Shown here piece after piece: positions 8,416 through 17,665 of a stretch of DNA of 22,450 nucleotides (within the stretch, counting starts at the first letter, position 1; each line of letters opens with the position of its first letter). Under the pieces are notes generated by a model. The model had not been told where the DNA came from. It saw nothing but the letters and a program-made list of their open reading frames with translations, and did no database searches. The DNA is from Zoopage sp. CT-All. Its lineage: Eukaryota; Zoopagomycota; Zoopagomycetes; Zoopagales; Zoopagaceae. The translations under genes were made by a program, and so were the position numbers. Location of the stretch: the NCBI GenBank assembly GCA_004114245.1, contig QZWS01000139.1, positions 1 through 22,450 of the forward strand, in the 5' to 3' direction.

Positions 8416-9924
8416 ATGCCTCCGCGACCCCGTGCTCCTGCATTCCTCGTCAATACAGACTCCGACACCATCACATCCAGCAAGCGGAGCATCCCATCGC
8501 CTTCCTCCTTCCGTCTCAGTACCTTGTCGCGCCCTACCCTCGCCGATTATGTCGAAAGGGCAAGGGCCAGGACGCGAGGAAAATCTATTCGCCAGGCCGT
8601 CCCCCAGTGCAGCGTCCGATTGGCGCATACTGGTACACATCTGGCCCTGCTTGACCCCGACTCTCGCAAGCCAGTGTTATACACGGGGATTATTAATCTC
8701 ATCTTGCTGCTCGCGGTTGCCGGGCACGCCAGGCTCGTAATTGAGAACTTCCAGCGATATGGGTGGCTGGTCGATCCCGCCAAGTACTTGACCGCTGCGC
8801 CCGATGAATTGGCCGTGTTTGCTCTGGCGCTGTGTGCCATGGGTATCAACTACGTCGTGGCGTATGCGATTGAAAAGGCTACGGCGCCTACATTGCTGAA
8901 TCCGTCGCAAGATCCCCTCCTCCTGCACGTGGCCAACATTTTCGCAACGTTTGCGCTTTCCACATACATTGCGCAGCACTACACTCCCTCGGCGACATTC
9001 TCCGGAGCGTTGATCCTCTTAGGGCTGACCACCGGTGTTAAAATATGGTCGTATGCGTCCACAAACCGTGCGCTGCGAGATGCCTACCTCTGCGGCGTGC
9101 TCACCCCCTACGACGTGCATCTGTTGGATGGGTCGCCAAAGGCTGAGTGCGAAATGTACCCACAGAATGTGAGTGTCTCGGCACTGGCGTACTTTATCGC
9201 GGCGCCAACGCTGTGTTTCCAGCCATCGTATCCGCGATCCGCACAGGGTGTTCGTCCGCATCGTATCCTATCGCTGCTCATCCAACTTGTCCTCTCTGCC
9301 ACCGTGCTTCTCTTCATTGTGGACCAGTACTGTCTGCCAACCCTCGTATACTCCACTCGCTACTTTGACAGCACCGGCGTCATGGTGGACCCCATCGGCG
9401 CGCTCGAGCGCACACTCAAGCTCGGTGCCGCTGCCACCATTGGCTTCCTATGCATGTTTTATCACTTCTTCCACTGTTACCTAAACCTTCTCGCCGAACT
9501 CACTCGATTCGCAGACCGCCGGTTCTACGACGCCTGGTGGAATGCGACGACCTTGGCTGACGCCTGGCGCATGTGGAACCGCCCCGTGCATACATTCTGT
9601 GTGCGTCATATCCACGTTCCACTGCGCCAGATTGGTCTCCCCTCGGCTCTCGCCGGTCTTGCCACCTTCACTGTCAGCGCAGTGGCCCACGAGATGATAT
9701 GTGCAGTGACGAGCAAGCACTGGCTTGGCTGGGCCTTTGCTGGCTTTGTCGCCCAGGTCCCACTCATTGCCTTCACTGAGGCCGTTAAACGGTGGGAGGC
9801 TGGTCGCGACACGAACGGGATGATTGGAAATTGGTGTGTGTGGCTCGTCTTCATCGTCGTCGGATGGCCAGGGCTCACCATCCGGTATTACCATGCCTGG
9901 GCCGTGTCGAATGGCACAGCGTAG
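8416..9924 (+). CDS. DGAT1: Diacylglycerol O-acyltransferase 1-like, MBOAT family
   Basis: Single exon, 502 residues, close to human DGAT1 (488). It would transfer a fatty acyl group from acyl-CoA to diacylglycerol, making triacylglycerol in the endoplasmic reticulum membrane. The polar, basic N-terminus is followed by many hydrophobic helices. Diagnostic motifs are visible: APTLCFQ..YPR around residue 260; LNLLAELTRFADRRFYDAWWN, containing the FYxxWWN acyl-CoA site at residues 370-376; and the MBOAT histidine in SAVAHEM (His425). The FYxxWWN and APTLCFQ motifs also occur in sterol acyltransferases, but the block ahead of FYDAWWN reads like DGAT1. Substrate choice is inferred. It is intronless, unlike most neighbours. 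Confidence 0.9.
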   Translation: MPPRPRAPAFLVNTDSDTITSSKRSIPSPSSFRLSTLSRPTLADYVERARARTRGKSIRQAVPQCSVRLAHTGTHLALLDPDSRKPVLYTGIINLILLLAVAGHARLVIENFQRYGWLVDPAKYLTAAPDELAVFALALCAMGINYVVAYAIEKATAPTLLNPSQDPLLLHVANIFATFALSTYIAQHYTPSATFSGALILLGLTTGVKIWSYASTNRALRDAYLCGVLTPYDVHLLDGSPKAECEMYPQNVSVSALAYFIAAPTLCFQPSYPRSAQGVRPHRILSLLIQLVLSATVLLFIVDQYCLPTLVYSTRYFDSTGVMVDPIGALERTLKLGAAATIGFLCMFYHFFHCYLNLLAELTRFADRRFYDAWWNATTLADAWRMWNRPVHTFCVRHIHVPLRQIGLPSALAGLATFTVSAVAHEMICAVTSKHWLGWAFAGFVAQVPLIAFTEAVKRWEAGRDTNGMIGNWCVWLVFIVVGWPGLTIRYYHAWAVSNGTA

Positions 9925-10444
9925 CGTAAATCGAGCGGACGCGAGATTCGGCGCCTATTGTCGGCGGATCGACAATTCCTGGTGCCTTGTACGGCAATTG
10001 GTATTCTTAGCCCTGGTGGTCATTGAATGCCACCCAGTCTTTTATCTTGGCCTGCGACCCTCCCTGGGGCGCGGCACAATGTCTTTCTGATCTAATAGAG
10101 TATATCTTCATCTAATTGAATTGCGCCGAGTGACTGACTTTGAGCACAATGGGGAGACTGCCATAAGAGCCTTGTGTACAACATGGTGTACATGATGTCA
10201 ATAAAGACCTGTAGACATGTTGGTCAATGCGACATGCATGGCAATACAAAGCAGTGGACATGTCAGACACTCCCACCGACCCAGGTCACTGCTTCCAACA
10301 CATTTCTCCGTCGAACTACTTGGACGAAGGGGATCAACCACTGGCATCATCCTCTACCATTTCTCCTATCTTGATGGTCTATATGTACGTGTTGAAATAG
10401 TATCACCCTTGTGACACACGCGTCGCGTCTCTGCTCGCCAAAAA
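9925..10444. other. Intergenic region between DGAT1-like gene and PSF2
   Basis: About 520 bases. No supported gene; short open frames have no recognisable content. Around 10174-10262 the 5-mer ACATG occurs five times (10181, 10190, 10215, 10232, 10258), including two palindromic ACATGT, and a 12-bp near repeat (GTGTACAACATG / GTGTACATGATG) spans 10174-10197. An AATAAA at about 10200 may be part of the DGAT1-like polyadenylation region. Confidence 0.45.
10418..10423 (+). promoter_or_regulatory. Candidate MCB (ACGCGT) element upstream of PSF2
   Basis: ACGCGT, followed directly by CGCGT, ends 21 bases upstream of the PSF2 ATG at 10445. ACGCGT is the core bound by MBF/DSC1 at G1/S genes in yeasts, and PSF2 is a replication gene. 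The hexamer also occurs elsewhere in this GC-rich window, so the position is the main argument. Confidence 0.4.
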
Positions 10445-11145
10445 ATGCTTCCAGCCGAAGTCGCCTTCCTTGCCGAAGATGCCGTCTCCGTCGACATCTT
10501 GCCTTCGTTTCGCGCGCCGCGACTTGATCTTATCGGCGTAATTCGTCCATAATTAGCATTCTGGCTTAATGCGTGGCAGTGCTCGGTGGGGCCATTCGAT
10601 CCGCTGCGCAAGATTGCCGTTCCCGTGTGGCTCGCTCTGACGTTGAGAAAGCGGCGGCGGTGTCGCGTCATTTTCCCCGACTGGCTAAGCATCGGTAGGA
10701 TTGAGGAGCGCCGTGGTTCTGCTCGTCAATGCATATGTGTAGAGAGCCTGAATCGAGCGATGAAGGACGAAACCGAGGGGGGCAGTTTCAGTGTGCTGCC
10801 GGAATGCTACATCGAAATTGGCGTGGCTCTGCTCGACAAGTATAGCCCCGAGTTTGGCGGCATGTTTCTGTGCTCACAGTGTCGTATAGTGCCGGGGAGG
10901 ACCACCCGATGGCAGGGCAGGCACGACGCCTTCTCAAGGATCTGCAGCTCGCCCGCCAAGCCAAAATCATGGCCGGCATCAGTGTGCTAGACGGCGGGAG
11001 CGTGCAAATGGATGGACTGGGCATGATGGAAGTGTGCAGCATTCGAGATTATTTTGGGGCGGCGTTTGATCAGGTCGGACGATTAAGTGTGCGCGGGGGT
11101 GCAGGAGCCAATGGCTTCGATGACGACTTGTCAGGCGATATGTAG
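10445..11145 (+). CDS. PSF2: GINS complex subunit PSF2
   Basis: Exons 10445-10537, 10580-10694, 10743-10839 and 10890-11145 encode 186 residues, matching human PSF2 (185). GINS joins MCM2-7 and Cdc45 in the replicative helicase. Conserved blocks are evident: MLPAEVAFLAEDAVSVDILP at the start, LDLIG.SVGPFDPL, VPVWLALTLRKRRRCRVIFP, PDWLSIESL, and after exon 3 the helical RRLLKDLQLARQAKI, ending with a segment that parallels the metazoan C-terminal domain. Intron 2 (10695-10742) is 48 nt and open in frame; splicing is preferred because it joins PDWLSI to ESL as in homologues. Transcription runs toward the convergent PWI gene; the stops are 65 bp apart. Confidence 0.93.
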
Positions 11146-11210
11146 CATTACACACAGGCAAGCAGCAGCTGTTACAAGAGCGCATGTATGCGCGAAGCTT
11201 GATCCGATAC

Positions 11211-12023
11211 CTACGCAGCATCGTCCCATCGGGATTTTGCTCGCCGAGGAGCCAGTGCTTGCTGCTCGTCCACATATCCTCCGTATCGACTCCTTTGCTC
11301 ATCATCCGGCCGGTCAGATCGCACTGTATATTGACGGGGATGCTCTTTGTAACCCCGAGAGGAGGTTGACGGTGGCGGAGGACTCCTGCTGCGTCGATGC
11401 GGACGCTCCTGGTGTCTTCGCTCGGGCGAATATTCACGCTGACGATCCTGATCATCCTTCACCAATTGGCGCGCTTTGCGACGTTCGTTTAATCTGCGGC
11501 TCTCTTCAGCCAGCTTGGCTTCCTCCTCCTAATCGTACCAGTGTTATCGCAGAATTGCGCGCAAGCAGCACACCTGTTTTCGACGGAGCTCCTCCTTCTT
11601 TCGCTCAATCATCTCCTTTGGAATCCCGCCGTTTTCCTGCGCGCTTATAAGCAGCGACCATAGCGCCGTCATGAACCCCACGGTCTTGTCCTCCAGAAAC
11701 GCGGTCAGCTGAATCTGCAAGTCCCTCGGATCCAATTTCTACAGCGAATAGCAACCCATCAGCAATGAAACACTCTGAAGCGCAGCATCAACCTCCTGCT
11801 CGAGAAGTCCAAATATGAATTCGATGAGTACATCGTCCTCCATTCCCAGCAACGCCACCACCCGCTCGACGATCCACGGCTTGAGCACGCCCAGCTGCAC
11901 CTTGGCCGGATCCACGTGGGTGCCGTAGATGGATGGGAATTTCATAGACTTCATCAGCCGCTTGTGCTTGTTTGCCCAGCGCGGGTCCTGCTCGAGCGAT
12001 GCACCGCGTAGTCCGCCGTCCAT
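11211..12023 (-). CDS. PWI-domain splicing factor, SRRM1-like
   Basis: Exons 12023-11793, 11738-11574 and 11528-11211 encode 237 residues. The N-terminus (MDGGLRGASLEQDPRW.NK) lines up with SRRM1 (MDAGFFRGTSAEQDNRFSNK). The PWI domain follows: VDPAKVQLGVLKPWIVERV, LGMEDDVLIEFIFGLLEQE, LDPRDLQIQLTAFLEDK, then LWSLLISAQENGGIPKEMIE and KKEELRRKQ. The C-terminal 100 residues are charged and Arg/Ser/Pro-rich (RRSRSPPPPS), a short version of the SRRM1 RS tail. The PWI fold binds nucleic acid, and SRRM1 works as a splicing coactivator in the nucleus; that role is inferred. Splicing between exons 1 and 2 uses a GTTGAT donor. The start codon lies 53 bp from that of NOP2, divergently. Confidence 0.93.
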
Positions 12024-12076
12024 TGGGATGCGTGGTGAGCCTGCCTGGTTGGTGTCGTTTTTCTTCTTTTTGCCAA
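12024..12076. promoter_or_regulatory. 53-bp divergent intergenic spacer, PWI protein / NOP2
   Basis: The start codons of the two genes are 53 bp apart. The NOP2 side is a T/C run (about 12057-12071), which could act as a poly(dT) nucleosome-excluding or start-site element. Both genes serve RNA processing. Confidence 0.65.
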
Positions 12077-14048
12077 ATGGGTCGCAAGGCAAAGCTCAAG
12101 CAGGCTCCACCGGCCCCGCTCGCCGATCCTACCGCGAAACGCGGTGCTGGAAAAGGAAAGCGGCGGCGAAAGAACACGGCGGCTGCTGTGGTGGCGGAGG
12201 CAGATGCAAGTGGCAGCGACGATGGAGATGTGCGCATGGCTGAGCCAAAGCCGAAGAAGGCCAAGAGCAGGAATGCTGAGGCAGCTGCTCCAAAGGCAAT
12301 GACACGGTCTAATGGCAGTAAAGAGCCGATAACATCGATGGGAAAGAAAGGCAAAGCTGCTTTGGGCGGATTCACCGACGACAACAGCGAGTGGCTAAAG
12401 CCGTCGACAAAGCCCAATGCACAGCTACTGGATAGCGACGAAGATGATGGGGAAAATAGAGGTGGGTGGGAGGACGTCGAAAGCGGCAGCGGTAGCGACA
12501 ATGACGACGATGGACTGCTGGTATTACTGCCTCATCGCTAGAATATCATCTTATCGGCCTGTTTAGGACGATGAATTCAGCTCGGATGACGCAATTTCAG
12601 ACGATGATGATATTGAGGTTGGTTCTGATGCGTCTGTTGATGACGAGGACCATGTATGGAGCAGCATAGATATCACTGCCTATTTGCTCACGACAACTAG
12701 GATATGGAGGCCAAATCGAAGAAGATTGACGCGCGCAAACGACGCGATGCCAAGCTGTCCGCCATGGAGCTCCACACCGCTGTGCACCCAGACGGCGAGG
12801 ATGCCGATGGAGAAGAGGTCAAGGAGGACATGCTTGCAGCGTTCCATGATTTCCCGTGGCCTGCCGAGGACGCCACTCCCGAGGAAGAAGCAAATGCCGT
12901 TGCCGATCTTCCGACAGTGCAGCACCGCATGCAGTCCATCCAGCGCATTCTTGCGGATTTTTCCGCTCGAAGGGATCCATCGCGCAGTCGCAAAGAATAC
13001 CTTGCCCGTCTCACCAAGGATTTGTGCGCGTACTATGGCTATTCAGCGTATTTGATGCAGGTGTTTATGGATTTATTCCAGATCACCGAGCTCGTCGAGT
13101 TCCTTGAAGCCAACGAGGTGCCGCGTCCAGTTACGATTAGAACGAACACGCTCCGTGCTCGCCGCAGAGATCTCGCCCAAGCGTTGATTAACCGCGGCGT
13201 GAATCTTGAGCCGATCGGCAAATGGACCAAGGTCGGGCTCACCGTGTTTGACTCGCCTGTGCCGGTTGGCGCCACCCCAGAGTACATGGCTGGCCACTAC
13301 ATGATCCAGGCCGCGTCTTCCTTCCTCCCTGTGATGGCTCTGGCACCGCAAGAAGGCGAACGTGTCTTGGACATGTCCGCGGCTCCAGGCGGCAAGACAA
13401 CGTACATCGCCGCGCTCATGAAGAACACTGGATGCGTGTTTGCCAACGACGCGAGCAAGGAGCGCGCCCGTGCACTCATCGCTAATATCCATCGTCTCGG
13501 CGCACTCAACACTGTTGTGTGCAACTACGACGGTCGCGAGTTCCCTGGCGTCATGGGCGGGTTTGATCGCATCCTGCTCGATGCGCCCTGCTCCGGGACC
13601 GGTGTCATCGCCAAAGACCCGAGCGTCAAAGTGTCCAAAACGGAGGAGGACTTCAAAGTGGTAACCAAGGTGCAGAAGGAGCTGATCCTTGCCGCCATCG
13701 ACTCGGTCGATGCAAACAGCAAGACTGGTGGCTATATCGTGTACTCGACGTGTTCCGTGACAGTCGCCGAGAACGAGGAGATTGTAGACTATGCACTCAA
13801 GAAGCGACCCAATGTCAAGCTGGTCGAAACCGGGCTTACATTTGGCGTGGAGGGCTTCACGAGGTTTGCTTTTCAAGGAGTATTATTGTTCGCTAATCGT
13901 TCGTTTTAGTTATCGCGGCAAGAGCTTCCACCCATCGCTGAAAATGGTGCGACGATACTACCCGCATACGCACAACATGGATGGGTTTTTTGTCGCCAAG
14001 ATAAAAAAGGTGTCCAATAAGATTCCTGAAGACAAGAATAAGGAATGA
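12077..14048 (+). CDS. NOP2: NOP2, 25S rRNA cytosine-C5 methyltransferase
   Basis: Exons 12077-12520, 12567-12653, 12701-13863 and 13910-14048 encode 610 residues. NOP2 methylates a cytosine in large-subunit rRNA in the nucleolus and is needed for 60S assembly. The first 200 residues are Lys-rich then acidic, typical of nucleolar NOP2. The catalytic part shows the SAM-binding [17 protein letters not shown] (Asp401), the DAPCSGTG motif with catalytic-site Cys474, and STCS with Cys528, the two-cysteine pattern of RNA m5C methyltransferases. The end is very conserved: the last splice restores [15 protein letters not shown], followed by [20 protein letters not shown]. The whole core matches without gaps, so I regard it as functional. 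Confidence 0.97.
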
Positions 14049-14260
14049 AAGGCGCAATGCAGGGTCACTTTGGTTGCCTTGCCGACTGCATTGACAAGGG
14101 TGTACCGGTCCTGACGGGGCTTTCTTTTCCACCTTCGATCTTGAGCAGGGCCCCAGTATTCTTTCAATAGCCTTGCGAGGGTCCAGTCAGCCTCCTCGAT
14201 CCATATTTGACCCTCGCAGTCACATTCACAACGTCGACAAGGGATCGCATCGAACCATCA

Positions 14261-16431
14261 ATGGCTGCCGCGATGACGACCGCCGCGATAGCGATCACCG
14301 CTCCTTACGGACTCGAAGAGCCATATTCCGATCTCGTCGAGCTGCTCAGGCTGCCATTGGAGCGGGCCCACATGTTCCGACAGCTTCACATCAAACCTCC
14401 GCATGGTATGCGCGATACAGTCCTTGCCGAGGCAGATGTCTCCTCACTTAATGCATATAATTAGGCGTTCTCCTGCATGGGCCGCCGGGTGTCGGGAAAT
14501 CGTGGCTGGTATCACGCGTTGTCAACGACTGCAACGCCTGCCTGGTACAAGACACAGTTGCTCCGAAATTATCATATTCAGGTCAAATATTCACCCAATA
14601 GGTATCAGTAAAAGGATCGGAGGTGGCTAGTCCGTATCCTGGCGAATCAGAGCAGCGGCTGCGTCAGATATTTGATCAGGCACGAAATTGTGTCGTGAAC
14701 CAGCCCGAGCGTCCGTGTGTTATTTTCTTTGACGAAATCGTACTATGCCCCGTACTGGTTGATTGTTAACTCTACGGCGAATAGGATGCATTGGCATCCA
14801 CACGAACGTCGGTGAATATTCACACTGCCCGAACCGTCACGCAGTTGCTTACTTCGCTTGATGAGCTTGCCGCCGCGGACGAACATGTCGTCATAATTGC
14901 AGCGACAAATAGACCACAGGACTTGGATCCCGCGCTTCGGCGTCCAGGGAGGATCGACCGAGAAGTCAATATATCTCCTCCGAACAGGCTTGCGCGCAAG
15001 ATGATAATTAAAGGATTGTTGCGCGGCGTTCCTCTCGATGACAGCGTCGATATTGGTGTGCTGTCTATGCTCAACTGCTGTCAGACGCTAAGTACGGCCC
15101 TTAGATGCTATTGCGTTGGAGACAAACGGGTACGTTGGCGCAGACCTTGTTGCGCTTTGCCGAGAAGCTTCACTTCTGGTGTCCTATGACGCCGTCGCCG
15201 AGTCAGGACCGACGGGAAGCAGTACATCACCAGTCGCGACTACGCGCTTAGACTTTGAACGTGCCATGTCTGTCGTTGGTCCCTCGCTCCACCGTAGCTT
15301 TGTTTTAGACCTTGATGCTGTGCATTGGAATGATATCGGTGGCTTGGATGAAGTGAAGAAGGTTGCAGATAGTCCAATCCTTATTTCCAATCCTTATTTC
15401 CAACTCTTGCTTAGAGATTGCGACAGGCGGTGGAATGGCCTTTGAAGCATCAAACGACATTCTCCAGACTCGGGCTTACGGCCCCTCGAGGCATACTGCT
15501 ATATGGCCCTCCGGGTTGCAGCAAGACCACGCTTGCCAAAGCCGTCGCAACGAGTTCTGGTGCCACCTTCTATGCCCTCAGCGGCGCCATCGTATATTCG
15601 GCATACGTCGGCGAATCAGAGCGGATGAGTGCGTACATAGCATTGCTGTACCAGGCTTGCCGACCTTTTGTAGTGCGAGATGTGTTCGCAAGAGCGCGTG
15701 CAACCAGCCCCTCTGTTATATTGCTTGATGAAATCGATGCACTTGTTGGTAAGCGCTCGCTAACTGGGAAAGGTGGAGCACGCGGTGGCGATGTCGTCCA
15801 GGAGCGCATTTTGAGTACCCTCCTCAACGAGATGGATGGTATTGAGCTTGCAGGAGACGTTTTTGTAATGGTGTGGTGGCCATACACCTCATAATCGTAT
15901 AATCACACCATTGGGTAGGGAGCAACCAACCGCCCAGACATGTTGGATGCCGCACTGCTCCGACCCGGACGATTTGACAGGCAGATATATGTATGCTGGT
16001 CTGCTCGCCCGTGTAGCGGTAATTGTTGTAGATACCTCCTCCAGATTTGAATTCTCGGATTTCCATTCTCACTGTGTATGCAAACGCGATGAAACTTGCG
16101 GCCGACATTGATCTGGAAGCATTAGCGCACAAAGTGAGTGTAGCTGTCACGCTATGCCCGTTGTTTATTGCAGCTATCACATAGACCGACTTCTATTCCG
16201 GTGCTGATTTGCAGAATATCTGTAGAGAGGCTTCCATGAACGCTCTGCGTAGAAATGCCAGTAGCATTATTGTGGTCAGTCTATTTTGTATCCGCTGTGC
16301 TGCAAAGAACTGATACATGCCACTAGACATCTGTTGACTTTGAGAATGCTCTTGAAGCAAGCTCGTCGACGCTGTCAAGGAAGCAGATAGCATGGTACGA
16401 GAAGTATGCCAATGAAACAAGAGGAAGATGA
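14261..16431 (+). CDS. Double AAA ATPase of the AFG2/SPATA5L1 group, without N-domain
   Basis: Eleven exons encode 556 residues: 14261-14405, 14465-14544, 14602-14739, 14785-15055, 15105-15361, 15415-15628, 15674-15870, 15919-15990, 16032-16133, 16185-16274, 16327-16431. D1 has Walker A GPPGVGKS (54-61), Walker B FFDEID (Asp119, Glu120), AATNR and RRPGRID. D2 has GPPGCSKT (328-335), a variant typical of AFG2/SPATA5-type D2 domains, LLDEID (387-390), GATNRP and LRPGRFD. The segments SPYPGESE in D1 and [14 protein letters not shown] in D2 resemble SPATA5L1 (AFG2B) more than Cdc48. These ATPases act in pre-60S maturation and protein extraction, so the role here is inferred. Only about 50 residues precede Walker A, and the 212 bp behind NOP2 cannot hold an N-domain. 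The subfamily is less certain than the family. Confidence 0.88.
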
Positions 16432-16763
16432 GCAAATATGCTGCGCTGAGCGGCGGAGCGGTTGTCCATAATTTTTAGCGTGCTGTCTCGATCAACGACG
16501 CGCTGAAACAAAGATGATGCGTATTCAGTCGTTGCTAGGGTCGATAAAACGGCGGAAAGCCTTCATCCGCGGCCATCCTCGGTCATTATGTTTAGCGGCG
16601 GCATAGCGGCGACAAGGCTGGTAATGTAGATTACGAGTGTTTCATTATAAAATAACGCAGAATACAACCAAATACTGGCTAGTATTGAAGCTCCTGTTGA
16701 GTTAAATTGCGATAGGTCAGCACTCGCGGCCCATCGCAGTCAACCAACATCATTGTGCATTGC
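16432..16763. other. Intergenic region upstream of ATG101
   Basis: About 330 bases with no supported gene on the plus strand. On the minus strand one frame is open from 16739 to 16323 apart from a TGA at 16563-16565, reaching under the last exon of the ATPase gene. I recognise nothing in its translation. An AT-rich patch lies at 16640-16675, about 90-120 bp upstream of the ATG101 start, and may hold its promoter. Confidence 0.4.
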
Positions 16764-17552
16764 ATGTCCGCGACGCAGCCTGCCGTCTTTCAGCTCGACC
16801 TGGTACATTAAGCCATCCATAGTATTAACTCATTCATTTGAATGCCCAGTCGCTGGAAAAATCCCATCTGAAAGATGTTCTTCGAGGTATCGCTCATCTC
16901 CATTGCTGCCCCGTCTCACGCTTCAACGAACGCCCGCGATCGGAATCGAAGCTGTGCTAAATTCGATTCTCTTTGTGCGGGTGTTTTCCACCGTGAAGCC
17001 AATCGAGCTCGAGGTGCTCGACATCTCGTACGTAAGTACACAATGCTTCCGTTGTCCAGCTCAATTCATCGCCGGCATCCAGGTCGCTGCGGACGACCCT
17101 TCTATTGAGCGAGCAGTGGAGGACAAGTTGCGTGAGTTTTCACGACGTGTCGACATTTCCAATCTTGACCGCGCCCAGGTATGCACCACAATCTGCCTCC
17201 GATGCAAAGGCATCTCCTCTAGCTGGTCGTCTCCTTCTCAGAGAAGCGCATCAAAGTGGGATCCTGGTGGGGCAGATCCGAAGAAGACGTGCTTTGGGAG
17301 CAGTGGTTGATCATTGTCAATATCCTGTCGTCCGATGACAGTGCCGCGCACAAGCGCACTGCCGACTCGCTACAAGCCACGCTGCTCAATGTGATACGGA
17401 TAGCGGATGAGCACAAGGACCATATCCCACCAATAACGACCAAGGACGGAAATCCGTTTCCATTTAACATTAGCATTCCCAGTATTGGTGGCAGTGGCGA
17501 TTCGTGGGGGTCTGTACTCAAGCGCATGCTGTCTGATCCGGCAATTCTATAA
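16764..17552 (+). CDS. ATG101: ATG101, autophagy initiation HORMA protein
   Basis: Exons 16764-16802, 16850-16886, 16952-17031, 17083-17178 and 17223-17552 encode 193 residues (human 218). ATG101 is a HORMA-domain partner of ATG13 in the ATG1/ULK complex and is absent from budding yeast. The spliced N-terminal half reads FQLDLSLEKSHLKDVLRAVL, FSTVKPIELEVLDISYVAA and SIERAVEDKLREF, paralleling human VEEAMLAVLHTVLLHR, CDFIDFTYV and LDRALRKVVGEF. LWEQWLIIVNI matches PWEVWTVKVHVV, and the C-terminus PFNISIPSI..LKRMLSDPAIL matches the human end. At the WF-finger position the sequence is WWGR (Trp99, Trp100), so the aromatic pair is changed. Intron 2 (65 nt) is the longest in the window; leaving it in gives a frame break. 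Convergent with the mitoribosomal gene, stops 113 bp apart. Confidence 0.88.
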
Positions 17553-17665
17553 GATATGTATCACGCGTTGTACAGAAGATCATCCTGCTAAAGAACGGCT
17601 GTGTCATACGCGGGGTTGGTCGCAGTGTGCTGGCATTCATACTATAGGTTTTCATTGGAATGGTC

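Noticed and set aside
10174-10374. 66-codon frame between the DGAT1-like gene and PSF2
   Set aside because: Low complexity from ACATG repeats; nothing recognisable.
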